64,000 nucleotides of DNA from Streptomyces armeniacus (GTDB lineage: Bacteria > Actinomycetota > Actinomycetes > Streptomycetales > Streptomycetaceae): contig NZ_CP031320.1 in NCBI RefSeq assembly GCF_003355155.1, positions 6,258,271 to 6,322,270 on the forward strand, read 5' to 3'. This document shows, piece by piece, positions 9,401 through 16,550 of the stretch. Position numbers and translations under genes: made by a program. The first letter of the stretch is position 1, and each line of letters begins with the position of its first letter. The notes under the pieces are model-generated. The model had not been told where the DNA came from. It ran no database searches and saw only the letters and a list, made by a program, of their open reading frames with translations.

Positions 9401-10521
9401 GACGCAGACCTCCCTTCTGGCATGCCGGAGAGCCAGCTCTCTTCAGCGCCGCCGTCCCGGCTCCCGTACTCGACCGGGGGCGGGGTGGTGATCACGTCAT
9501 CGGCGGCGGCGAGGGACGGGGAGGGCGGCAGCAGGCTGTCGGGGTTGCAGGCCGCTGCCAACACGGCGGTGGCCTGCCCGGGATCCAGCGGGGTGACGGT
9601 GATCCCGCTGGGGCCCAGGAGTTCGACGGCTTCGCCGAGACGGCGTGCCAGGCGAGTCTGCGCCGCGTGGAGAGTGGCGTCATCCGGCTGCGCGCTCCGC
9701 CGCGTGCGCTTGCACGGAGTGAGGGCGGAGAGCAGCGAGGTGCCGCCGAGCCCGTCCACCGGAACGGCCGTGTGCAGGGGTTCACGCAGTACGAGGAGGA
9801 CTTGACGGCGCAGCAGATCGGTCTGCTGGCCCAGTTGGACAAGGTAGTCGGCGTGCTCGCGCGCAGCGGCCTCGAGCGCCGAGTGCGGCAGCTGTGACGC
9901 GTTGGCGCGCAGTTCGTTGATCTGCGCGGACAGATCGAGTCGTTCGGTGCGCACCAGGACTTGGACGGGGGCGGTCAGGGAGTGCAGGTAGCGTCCGAAC
10001 GCGCCGGTCAGCGCCTGCTGTTCGGTGGGGGTGCGCAGGGCGAAGTTGACGGTGCTGCACACCGCGACCGCCGCGAGCCCGTCGCCGCCCAGATCCACCG
10101 CGGCGGTCTCGGTGACCTGCTCTGCCGGCATTCGTACGGGAGCGGGGTGGACGTCGCCACCGGGATAGTCCTCCCCGTGTGCGGGTGTGGCCTTCCCGGT
10201 GAGCCAGGCGGGGGCGGGGTGGAGGCCTTCGGGGGCGGCGACCTGGAAGCGGGGCGCCAGGCGCTGTCGCAGCGCGGACGTCATCAGGCGGTCCAGGGAC
10301 AGACCATCGCGGCGGCCCAGGGCCAGCAGCGCCGCACCCGCGCCCACGGGGAGGGCGGCGACGGCGAAGACGGGCAGCGGCACCAGCGACCGGGTGGCGG
10401 ACCAGATGCCGTAGAGCACGATGCCGGTGACCGCGAGGATCGTCAGCTGTCGTGCCGTCAGGTTCGCCAGGACGGTGTCCTCGCGGTCCACGTCGGCGGG
10501 GATCCGTATCGACTGCGTCAT
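9397..10521 (-). CDS. PrgI-family membrane protein
   Basis: A 374-residue protein with the PrgI/SCO6880-type N-terminus (RIPADVDREDTVLANLTARQ), followed by two membrane helices at about residues 28-45 and 50-68. The remainder is a soluble domain rich in Ala/Leu helices, ending in a disordered acidic tail. In Gram-positive conjugation modules this protein precedes VirB4 and is taken as an inner-membrane channel component. It is the first gene of the minus-strand cluster. Its AGGAGG ribosome binding site lies inside one arm of a perfect 24-bp inverted repeat, so initiation may be occluded by an mRNA hairpin. Confidence 0.8.
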   Translation of the reverse strand: MTQSIRIPADVDREDTVLANLTARQLTILAVTGIVLYGIWSATRSLVPLPVFAVAALPVGAGAALLALGRRDGLSLDRLMTSALRQRLAPRFQVAAPEGLHPAPAWLTGKATPAHGEDYPGGDVHPAPVRMPAEQVTETAAVDLGGDGLAAVAVCSTVNFALRTPTEQQALTGAFGRYLHSLTAPVQVLVRTERLDLSAQINELRANASQLPHSALEAAAREHADYLVQLGQQTDLLRRQVLLVLREPLHTAVPVDGLGGTSLLSALTPCKRTRRSAQPDDATLHAAQTRLARRLGEAVELLGPSGITVTPLDPGQATAVLAAACNPDSLLPPSPSLAAADDVITTPPPVEYGSRDGGAEESWLSGMPEGRSAS

Positions 10522-10525
10522 GGCT

Positions 10526-10583
10526 GGCTACCTCCTGGGCCGCGGCCGATGCGGCGGGGTCGGCCGCGGCCCAGGAGGTAGCC
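10526..10583. repeat. Perfect 24-bp inverted repeat containing an AGGAGG site on each strand
   Basis: Arms at 10526-10549 and 10560-10583 are exact reverse complements, separated by a 10-base spacer. Each arm holds an AGGAGGTAGCC sequence followed by an ATG (minus strand at 10521, plus strand at 10584). In the minus-strand transcript the anti-ribosome-binding-site arm comes first and the ribosome binding site second, so a very stable hairpin would sequester the PrgI start. The arms could be a translational switch or the product of an inverted duplication at the element edge. Confidence 0.85.
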
Positions 10584-10637
10584 ATGTCTCTTTTACACCT
10601 CTCCGAGCCCACAGGACGGACTCCTACCCCGTTTACC

Positions 10638-10659
10638 GTTTTCTGCTTGCACAGAAAAC
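10638..10659. promoter_or_regulatory. 8-bp inverted repeat in AT-richer leader
   Basis: GTTTTCTG and CAGAAAAC flank the spacer CTTGCA. The block sits in the least GC-rich stretch of this part of the window, about 120 bases upstream of the conjugation operon's first gene. It may be an operator for that operon or a relic of insertion-sequence DNA. No regulator can be assigned. Confidence 0.4.
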
Positions 10660-10666
10660 TTACCCT

Positions 10667-10771
10667 ACCGCCCGCACCGGTCAACGCCTCCTCGCCCTGG
10701 CCACGGCCATCTGGCACAACTGGACCACCGGAGCCCGAAGCAAACGATCTCTCATCGCCTACGACCACTAA
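10667..10771 (+). pseudogene. IS982-family transposase C-terminal remnant
   Basis: A plus-strand frame ending at TAA 10769-10771 encodes the last ~34 residues of an IS982-type transposase. The tell-tale segments are LLALATAIWHNW and KRSLIAYDH, which in intact copies form the extreme C-terminus. Everything upstream, including the catalytic residues, is missing, so the element is dead. It marks past IS activity at the boundary between the conjugation module and the chromosomal-looking genes on its right. Confidence 0.7.
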
Positions 10772-10797
10772 GAACATCGGACTCATTCATCTAGGAG

Positions 10798-10826
10798 GTA
10801 TACCGGGCGAAACCCGCCCGGTATAC
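10798..10826. promoter_or_regulatory. 12-bp perfect palindrome upstream of WYL regulator
   Basis: GTATACCGGGCG and its exact complement flank a 5-base spacer, ending 17 bases before the ATG of the WYL regulator. The position suits an autoregulatory operator. It could also be a remnant of an insertion-sequence terminus, because the IS982 remnant lies only 27 bases to the left. Confidence 0.55.
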
Positions 10827-10843
10827 GAGGGAGACTTCCGGAC

Positions 10844-11914
10844 ATGCCCCGCCCCATCGCCCGCGTCCTCGCCCTGCTGGAGCTCTTGCAGTCGGGCGGC
10901 ATCCGTACGGCGGCCGAACTCGCCGACCGGCTCGGCGTGGACGAACGTACGGTGCGGCACTACATCGGCCACCTCATCGACCTCGACATACCCGTCGAGT
11001 CGGTACGCGGCCGCCACGGCGGCTACCGGCTCGCCCCCGGCCACCGCATGCCGCCGCTCATGCTGAACGACGACGAGGCACTCGCCGTGGCGCTCGGCCT
11101 GGTCGCGGGCGAGCGGGCCGGACTGACGCCCTCCACGAGCACGGGCACGGGCACGGGCGCGGGCACGAGCACGGGCGCGGGCGCGAGCACGAACACGGGC
11201 ACGGGCACCGCGAGCGAGACGGCGGCGGCCAAGATCCGGCGGGTCCTGCCCGGACGGCTGCGCCTCAGGCTCGACGCCGTGCTCGGCAGCCTCGCCTTCA
11301 CGGCCCCGCCCCGCACTCCGGCCGCGGCCCCGGCGACCGAAGTGCTCCTTCCGATCGCCGACGCGGTGAACCACCACCGGCCGGTCACGATCCGCTACAC
11401 CTCCGCGGACGGCCGCCACAGCGAGCGGACACTGCATCCGCACGGCCTCGTCGTTCACTCCGGGAAGTGGTACACGACGGCTGCGGATCTCACGTCCGGC
11501 CAGGACCGTACGTTCCGGCTGGACCGCATCACCGACGTACGGACCCTGCCGGGCTCCTTCGAACCGCCGCCCGCCGCCGATCCGGCGGAGCGCGTGCTGA
11601 CGGCGCTCGCCACGGCTCCGTACCGGTACGAGGTGTCCTTGCGCGTCCAGGCCACGGCCGAGCACATCCACACGCGGCTTCCGCCCAGCGTCGCCGTCGT
11701 CCACGAACTGCCGTCCCCGGGAGGCGCGGACGCGCAGACCGAGCGCTGGTCACGCGTCGGACTGCGCGTGGACCGGCTCGACTGGCTGCCCGCCGTCCTC
11801 GCCTCGCTCGACCGGCCGTTCGTCATCGACCGGCCGGACGAACTGCGCGGCCTCGTCGAGGCCCTGGCCGAACGGCTCACGGCCTCGGCCCGCCGGACTC
11901 CGCCCCAGGACTGA
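10844..11914 (+). CDS. Helix-turn-helix WYL-domain transcriptional regulator (YafY-like)
   Basis: A 356-residue regulator. Residues about 1-55 form a DeoR/HTH_11-type winged helix (TAAELADRLGVDERTVRHYI), and GRHGGYRLAPG is the wing. A WYL ligand-binding domain begins near residue 165, with IRYTSADGR and HPHGLVVHSGKWYTTAAD. The C-terminal WCX-like extension follows. WYL proteins sense nucleotides or small molecules, often in stress or mobile-element control. Residues about 98-126 are a low-complexity Ser/Thr/Gly/Ala linker encoded by an ACGGGC-type microsatellite (about 11135-11215). ATG at 10844 follows GAGGGAG. It could control the divergent conjugation cluster or the oxidoreductase downstream; the sequence does not decide. 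Confidence 0.85.
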   Translation: MPRPIARVLALLELLQSGGIRTAAELADRLGVDERTVRHYIGHLIDLDIPVESVRGRHGGYRLAPGHRMPPLMLNDDEALAVALGLVAGERAGLTPSTSTGTGTGAGTSTGAGASTNTGTGTASETAAAKIRRVLPGRLRLRLDAVLGSLAFTAPPRTPAAAPATEVLLPIADAVNHHRPVTIRYTSADGRHSERTLHPHGLVVHSGKWYTTAADLTSGQDRTFRLDRITDVRTLPGSFEPPPAADPAERVLTALATAPYRYEVSLRVQATAEHIHTRLPPSVAVVHELPSPGGADAQTERWSRVGLRVDRLDWLPAVLASLDRPFVIDRPDELRGLVEALAERLTASARRTPPQD

Positions 11915-12127
11915 CGTGTTGCCGCAAACGATGCGGCGTGCGGAACCCGGCGCCGCGCGCGAGCCGCACTGACACAGATCGTCAACTGATCGGCTCTCAC
12001 GGGACTGGTCGCCGTACCGGCCCTGCGTAAGGGTTCAAGGAGGCGGCTGTGCGGCATTCGCGCACTCCGTCCCCTGCCCTGCCGCGCCGAGTGTTCAGGC
12101 GTATCCGCGAGAGAAGGAATCCCACCC

Positions 12128-13063
12128 ATGCGCGCCCTTGTGGTCGATCACGGCGAGGCCGGACCCGTACGGTTCGCCGATGCCGATGAGCCCGAGCCGT
12201 CCAGCGACGAGGCGCTGGTCGAGATACGGCACATCGGTCTCAACTTCGGAGAGCTGAATTACGTGCACCAGTGGCCGGCCGGCACCGTGCACGGTCACGA
12301 CGCGGCCGGCGTCGTGGTGCGCGCCGCGTCCGACGGCTCGGGGCCACCCGAGGGTACGCGCGTCGCGGTGGGGATGTCGCCCCACGCGTGGGCGGAGCGG
12401 GTGGCCGTCAGACCCGCCTCGCTCGGCACCGTTCCCGAGGGCGTGGACCTGGCCGACGGTGCCGCGCTCGGGATCGCCGGAGTCACCGCGCTGCGGGTGC
12501 TGCGCAAGCGTTCCCTGCTGGCGCGCGACGTCCTGGTCACGGGCGCCAGCGGGGGCGTGGGGCACTTCGCCGTTCAGCTGGCGGCGCTGGCGGGCGCCCG
12601 GGTGACGGCACTCGTGGGTTCGCCGGACCGGGCCGCCGGACTCCGCGAACTCGGGGCCGACCGGGTCCTGACCGACCCGGCGGACTTGACCGGCCTGACC
12701 GGCCCGGCCGAGACCGAGCGCCGGTTCGACCTCGTCCTGGACACGGTCGGCGGACCGCTGCTGGCCCAGGCGTGGGATTCCCTCGCCGAGGGCGGCACCA
12801 TCCACCTGGTCGGATACTCGTCGGGGCAGGACACCACGTTCCCGTCGGGGGCTCTCTTTGGCTTCGGCGAACCCCGCAGCATCGCCACCTACGGCGACAT
12901 GACGCCGACCGGCGGGGAGTTGACGGACCTGCTGGACCTCATGGCCGCCGGGAGGCTCTCGGCACCCGTCGGACTGCGCGGCCACTGGCGGGACGTGGAC
13001 GATGCCGTCCAGGCGCTGTTCGCGCGGAAGGTGCACGGAAAGATAGTTCTCGACGTGGTCTGA
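12128..13063 (+). CDS. Zinc-type alcohol dehydrogenase-like quinone oxidoreductase
   Basis: A 311-residue medium-chain dehydrogenase/reductase of the quinone-oxidoreductase type. The GroES-like N-terminal domain includes GLNFGELNYV and the HGHDAAGVVV segment. The NADPH-binding Rossmann motif is VTGASGGVGHFAVQLA near residue 137. The Cys/His zinc ligands of true alcohol dehydrogenases are absent, as expected for the NADPH:quinone branch. It probably reduces an enone or quinone using NADPH. ATG at 12128 follows AGAAGGA. The AraC-family gene starts 24 bases downstream on the same strand, suggesting co-transcription. Confidence 0.82.
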   Translation: MRALVVDHGEAGPVRFADADEPEPSSDEALVEIRHIGLNFGELNYVHQWPAGTVHGHDAAGVVVRAASDGSGPPEGTRVAVGMSPHAWAERVAVRPASLGTVPEGVDLADGAALGIAGVTALRVLRKRSLLARDVLVTGASGGVGHFAVQLAALAGARVTALVGSPDRAAGLRELGADRVLTDPADLTGLTGPAETERRFDLVLDTVGGPLLAQAWDSLAEGGTIHLVGYSSGQDTTFPSGALFGFGEPRSIATYGDMTPTGGELTDLLDLMAAGRLSAPVGLRGHWRDVDDAVQALFARKVHGKIVLDVV

Positions 13064-13087
13064 TCTTCCGTCGGCGAGAATGGAACG

Positions 13088-14008
13088 GTGGACGTACTCG
13101 CGGAGGCCTTGCGTGTATCGGGTGCGCGAGGAGCGCTCGGGGTCGTGCTGAAGGCCGGAGGAGCCTGGGGCCTCTGGCTGGACTCCTATCCGGGAGGGGC
13201 ACTGCACGTGGTGTCCCGGGGCACGGTGTGGCTCCACGTCCCGGGCGGGAAACCGGTGGAGGTGCGGGCAGGAGAGGCCGTCATGGTGTCGCCGGGCACC
13301 GCCCACGGGATAGCGAGCGGGGCCAGTACGACGATGGGTTCCTGCGACCGGGAGGCGACGGACCGGGCCCTCACCGAGGGCAGCGCCCTGCACCTGGGCT
13401 CGGCGCCGGCGCAGACGGAAGTGCTCGTCCTGCACTACGAGCAGGACCCGGAGGTGAGTACGCCGGTGCTCACCTCCCTGGCCCGGCCCATGCACATCAC
13501 GAGCCGGGAGAACGCGCAGCTCGGCAAGACCGTCGAGCTCCTCACGGCGGAGCTCGCGCACCCGCAGACCGGCACCACCGCCGCCGCCGTCAACAGCATC
13601 GTCGACCTGCTGCTCATCCAGTTCGTACGCGTCTGGCTGGCCCGCCACCCGGAGATGCGGTCAGGCTCGTGGCTGGGCGCGACGCGTGACCCGGTCGTGC
13701 GCGACGCCCTGGCATGTGTCCACGCCCGACCCGAACACCCCTGGACCACCGAGTCCCTGGCAGCCGCGACGGCGGTCTCCCGTACGACGCTGTCCAGGCA
13801 CTTCCGGTCCGCTCTCGGACAGACGCCGGGCGCGTACGTGACGCAGTGGCGCATGGACCTGGCGTCCGTCCGGCTCCGCGACACCGACGAGCCGGTCGAG
13901 TCGATCTCCGGCGCGGTCGGCTACGCCTCTCCGCACGCGTTCAGCCGCGCCTTCCGGCGTGCCCGGGGCATGCCGCCGGGCGAGTACCGTTCCCGGCTTC
14001 GCGGGTGA
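13088..14008 (+). CDS. AraC-family regulator with N-terminal cupin domain
   Basis: A 306-residue regulator. Residues about 10-190 form a cupin (AraC_binding/Cupin_6-like) sensing domain with SYPGGALHVVSRGTVWLHV and EAVMVSPGTAHGI. Residues 205-306 carry the paired AraC helix-turn-helix motifs (TTESLAAATAVSRTTLSRHF and VESISGAVGYASPHAFSRAF) and end with the MPPGEYR signature. GTG at 13088 is the start, with only weak GGA upstream. The gene lies 24 bases after the quinone oxidoreductase and probably regulates it, which is inference from adjacency. Ligand unknown. Confidence 0.85.
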   Translation: MDVLAEALRVSGARGALGVVLKAGGAWGLWLDSYPGGALHVVSRGTVWLHVPGGKPVEVRAGEAVMVSPGTAHGIASGASTTMGSCDREATDRALTEGSALHLGSAPAQTEVLVLHYEQDPEVSTPVLTSLARPMHITSRENAQLGKTVELLTAELAHPQTGTTAAAVNSIVDLLLIQFVRVWLARHPEMRSGSWLGATRDPVVRDALACVHARPEHPWTTESLAAATAVSRTTLSRHFRSALGQTPGAYVTQWRMDLASVRLRDTDEPVESISGAVGYASPHAFSRAFRRARGMPPGEYRSRLRG

Positions 14009-14027
14009 TCGCGGCGCCCCGCGTCGG

Positions 14028-14323
14028 TCAGGTGGAGTCCCAGTCCTCGGGTGTGATGACAAATCCCCTCTGCGGGCCGCCGCCCCTCTGCGCGCTCCGC
14101 GTCGGCCCTGCCTCCCCCTGAAGGGGAGCGGGCGGCTGGCCACTGAAGTGCCCGACGACGGCGGCCAGTACGTCCGCGGTGACGTCCCGCCGTACGGCCG
14201 GGTCCGCGCGTCGTACACCCGCCATGCCCCGCCGGGATCGCCGGCGTCAGCCGGTGCCACGACCCCTCCGATCGCGAGGGCGCGCAGCACCGCGTCAACG
14301 CGCCTGGCCTCATCTGGTCCCAT
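14028..14323 (-). pseudogene. Small hypothetical gene with apparent frameshift
   Basis: A minus-strand ATG at 14323 with a good GGAAGG site opens a frame beginning MGPDEARRVDAVLRALAIGG and running to AWRVYDA. The natural-looking continuation (ADPAVRRDVTADVLAAVV, ending GFVITPEDWDST and a stop at 14028) lies in another frame. The switch would be near 14215. The two halves together resemble a small actinobacterial hypothetical protein of about 95 residues. Either the gene is broken or there is a one- or two-base sequencing error. This is the only coding signal I see in the 14009-14423 gap. Confidence 0.4.
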
Positions 14324-14423
14324 CGGATGCCCGCCTTCCGCTCGGCTCTGGACAGAGACTGTGCGCCCGGGCCCCGGATTGGGGCCGATCGGCCCGCAGC
14401 CGCCCGGTACCGGGTACACGGTG

Positions 14424-14732
14424 TTAAAGCCCGTCGGCCGGGTGTGCGGCGTCGACGATCGCCTGGAGTGCCGCGATGTGGCCGTCGAAGGCCTCGCGGC
14501 CGGCGGGGGTCAGCCGGGCCCGTACCTTTCGGCGGCTGCCGCTGATCCGGCGTTCCGTGGCGACGTAACCGGCCTCTTCGAGGGTCGCGAGCTGCTTGGA
14601 CAGCGCCGAGTCCGAGAGCCCCAGCCGGTCCCTGAGGAAGGCGAACTCGGCCCAGTCCGCGGCGGCCAGCGTCGCCACCAGCGACAGGCGGGTGCTGGGG
14701 TGGATCAACTCGTCGAACTTCGCCGCGGTCAT
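14424..14732 (-). CDS. Winged-helix transcriptional regulator (HTH_34/MarR-like)
   Basis: A 102-residue single-domain DNA-binding protein. The recognition region is LGLSDSALSKQLATLEEAGY (residues ~38-57), followed by a basic wing (RRISGSRRKVRARLTPAG). The profile matches the short 'winged helix DNA-binding' family that includes many repressors of adjacent membrane-protein genes. ATG at 14732 overlaps the stop of the upstream membrane-protein gene in ATGA, so the two are translationally coupled. The paired palindromes in front of that operon (15204-15246) are the obvious candidate operator. Confidence 0.8.
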   Translation of the reverse strand: MTAAKFDELIHPSTRLSLVATLAAADWAEFAFLRDRLGLSDSALSKQLATLEEAGYVATERRISGSRRKVRARLTPAGREAFDGHIAALQAIVDAAHPADGL

Positions 14733-15190
14733 GCCCGCGCCCAACCACGCAGCACGCGCAGGATGTCCGGTCCGCCGAACCCGATGACGACCGCCATCAG
14801 GCCCCCCGCCCAGATGCTCGCGTGGCCGGCGCCGTCGGCGTCCAGCGCGAGCGCCGCCAGGACGGTGACCGCGACGAGACCGAGCAGCATGCCGACCACG
14901 ACGACGGGGATGCGGCGGCCGGCGACGGAGGCGCTCACCTGGATCTGCCGCGTGCGCCGCCGTCCGGTGAGCAGTCGCGAGGCGAACACCGCGTGGCCCG
15001 CGCCGAAGAGGCCCGCCGCGATGCCTGCCAGCCACGGCAGCACCGCGCCGCATGCGCCCAGTACCAGCCAGCCGGCGGCCATGGCCCACCAGTAGCCGGG
15101 TGGCAGGCCGATCTCCTCGGTGACCTGGCGGCGGGCGTGTTCGGCAGCGTCGAGCGAGGCGCGGGCCTGTTCCGAAGCGATGGCGTCCAT
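14729..15190 (-). CDS. Hypothetical integral membrane protein
   Basis: A 153-residue protein with a hydrophilic N-terminus (residues 1-30) and about four hydrophobic segments near residues 34-52, 54-70, 95-114 and 122-140. No catalytic or transport motif is recognised. It is the first gene of a two-gene unit with the winged-helix regulator, a common pairing in Streptomyces in which the regulator controls the membrane protein. ATG at 15190 has AGAGG upstream. Function unknown. Confidence 0.7.
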   Translation of the reverse strand: MDAIASEQARASLDAAEHARRQVTEEIGLPPGYWWAMAAGWLVLGACGAVLPWLAGIAAGLFGAGHAVFASRLLTGRRRTRQIQVSASVAGRRIPVVVVGMLLGLVAVTVLAALALDADGAGHASIWAGGLMAVVIGFGGPDILRVLRGWARA

Positions 15191-15203
15191 GATGAGACCT
15201 CTG

Positions 15204-15246
15204 TTTCCTGGTAGGAAAGTGAGCGTTTCACTTTCCTGCTGGGAAA
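15204..15246. promoter_or_regulatory. Paired TTTCC-N5-GGAAA palindromes (candidate operator)
   Basis: Two copies of TTTCC-N5-GGAAA lie at 15204-15218 and 15232-15246, their starts 28 bases apart. The inner halves also form a 9-bp inverted repeat (GGAAAGTGA / TCACTTTCC). The block is 13 bases upstream of the membrane-protein/regulator operon start, so bound protein would cover its promoter or leader. The likely ligand is the winged-helix regulator encoded in that operon. Confidence 0.6.
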
Positions 15247-15444
15247 GTCAAGGTCGGTGCTCGCCGCGACCTGGGGCCCGGCGGGCGTCGGCGCCGCCTG
15301 TGCCGTCGGTCAAGTCCCCTTGATCGTCTGCGAGATCGCGTTCTCCGGACGCTCCACTACACTGCCCGAAAATCGCGTGGCCCCGGGTTGACCTCCTGGG
15401 GTCGGGGACCGTCCAAGGGACATCAACGGGGAGGTACGGCATGC

Positions 15445-16284
15445 ATGCCGTCGGGGATACGGAACCGGAATCGCCGCACCGAAGACGGCGGGCCCTCGCC
15501 CGCGCTGCCGCCGCGCGAACGTGCCCGGACCGGCGCGTCGAGGGGGTGCGGGGTGGCGGTGCGTGTCTTTGTGGTTGACGAGCAGGCGCTGTTCCGCGCC
15601 GGCATCCGCCACCTCTTGTCCGACGCGGAGGGCTTTGAACTGGCGGGTGAGGCGGAGTCGGCCGAAAGGGCCCTCCACCTGCTGCAGGAGCTGTCTCCGG
15701 CGCCCGACGTCGTACTGATCGACCCCCGGTCGGAGGCAGGCGCGGGCACCGTCGCCATCCGGGCTCTGCGGTCCGAACCGGCCCCGCCGGACGGCGCGGT
15801 GAACGGGGCGGACGGGGGGAACGGGGCCAACGGAGCGAACGGGGTCCGCGGCGGCAGGGCCCCGCGTGCGCTGGCCGTCTCCGTCCAGGACGACGACGAC
15901 TCGGTGATGGCGGCCCTGCGGGCCGGGGCCAGCGGCTACATCACCAAGCAGACCTCCGAACGTGAGCTGCTGCGCGCCATCGAGATCGTTGCCGAGGGCG
16001 GTGCCGTGTTCAGCCCCGTGATCGCGAAGCGGCTGAACGAATACTTCTCGACGCCCCACACGGCGTCGTGCCGGTCGATGTTCCCGCAGTTGACGGGGCG
16101 TGAGACGCAGGTACTGGACCTGCTCGCGCGCGGCTGGAGCAACGGCCGTATCGCCAAGGACCTGGTGCTGACGGAGAAGACGGTGCGCAACTACGTCTCG
16201 CAGATCCTCGTCAAGCTGGACGTGCACCACAGGGCGGAGGCGGTGGTACGGGCACGCGAAGCCGGACTGGGGGTCCTTTCCTGA
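15445..16284 (+). CDS. NarL/LuxR-family response regulator, lanthipeptide-locus associated
   Basis: A 279-residue response regulator. The receiver domain begins at about residue 37 (VAVRVFVVDEQALFRAGIRH). It keeps the acidic pocket (DE), the phospho-acceptor Asp in DVVLIDPRS, and the conserved Lys in GYITKQTS. A Gly/Asn-rich insert (NGADGGNGANGANGVRGG) lies between beta strands 4 and 5. The C-terminal LuxR helix-turn-helix is LTGRETQVLDLLARGWSNGR and TEKTVRNYVSQIL. No histidine kinase is adjacent, so it is an orphan here. ATG at 15445 has GGGAGG 10 bases upstream. GTG at 15553 would remove the odd basic N-terminal extension. It directly precedes the lanthipeptide synthetase and is its probable regulator. 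Confidence 0.85.
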   Translation: MPSGIRNRNRRTEDGGPSPALPPRERARTGASRGCGVAVRVFVVDEQALFRAGIRHLLSDAEGFELAGEAESAERALHLLQELSPAPDVVLIDPRSEAGAGTVAIRALRSEPAPPDGAVNGADGGNGANGANGVRGGRAPRALAVSVQDDDDSVMAALRAGASGYITKQTSERELLRAIEIVAEGGAVFSPVIAKRLNEYFSTPHTASCRSMFPQLTGRETQVLDLLARGWSNGRIAKDLVLTEKTVRNYVSQILVKLDVHHRAEAVVRAREAGLGVLS

Positions 16285-16320
16285 CCACGGGCGTGGCCGG
16301 TGCATGCCGAACCGTTTTGG

Positions 16321-16375
16321 CGTGCCAGGCCACCGCCGTGTGGCCACCGCCGTGCCAGGCCACCGCCGTGTGGCC
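16321..16375. repeat. Two 25-bp direct repeats upstream of lanthipeptide synthetase
   Basis: An identical 25-base unit starting CGTGCCAGGCCACC occurs at 16321-16345 and 16351-16375 with a 5-base spacer, giving a 30-bp period. Each unit contains an internal GGCCAC...GTGGCC inverted repeat. The pair lies between the response-regulator stop and the synthetase start. It may be a tandem operator for the response regulator or a post-transcriptional hairpin pair. Confidence 0.6.
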
Positions 16376-16550
16376 GGGCACGGGCGACGCCGGGGCGAAC
16401 ACCCCGAAAACGGGGCGGTAACCGGAACCGGGACCTCCATGCGGGGACATTTTCGAGACAGCTGCCCCGGGAGTCCGGGACACGGGACTCCCTAGCGTGA
16501 GAGCCGCGCCGATCACCCGGCGCGTACGTCCCCTCCGCCTGGAGTCACCC

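Noticed and set aside
1..10843. Search for attachment site or tRNA gene flanking the conjugation module
   Set aside because: No tRNA cloverleaf or matching direct repeat pair was seen within the window; the left end is outside it.
10584..11066. Plus-strand frame with a perfect AGGAGG site from the palindrome arm
   Set aside because: It overlaps the well-supported WYL gene and encodes Pro/Ser/Arg-rich low-complexity protein; the ribosome binding site is explained by the inverted repeat.
11135..11215. Possible CRISPR-like or operator repeat
   Set aside because: It is an in-frame ACGGGC microsatellite encoding a Ser/Thr/Gly linker of the WYL regulator; no spacers.
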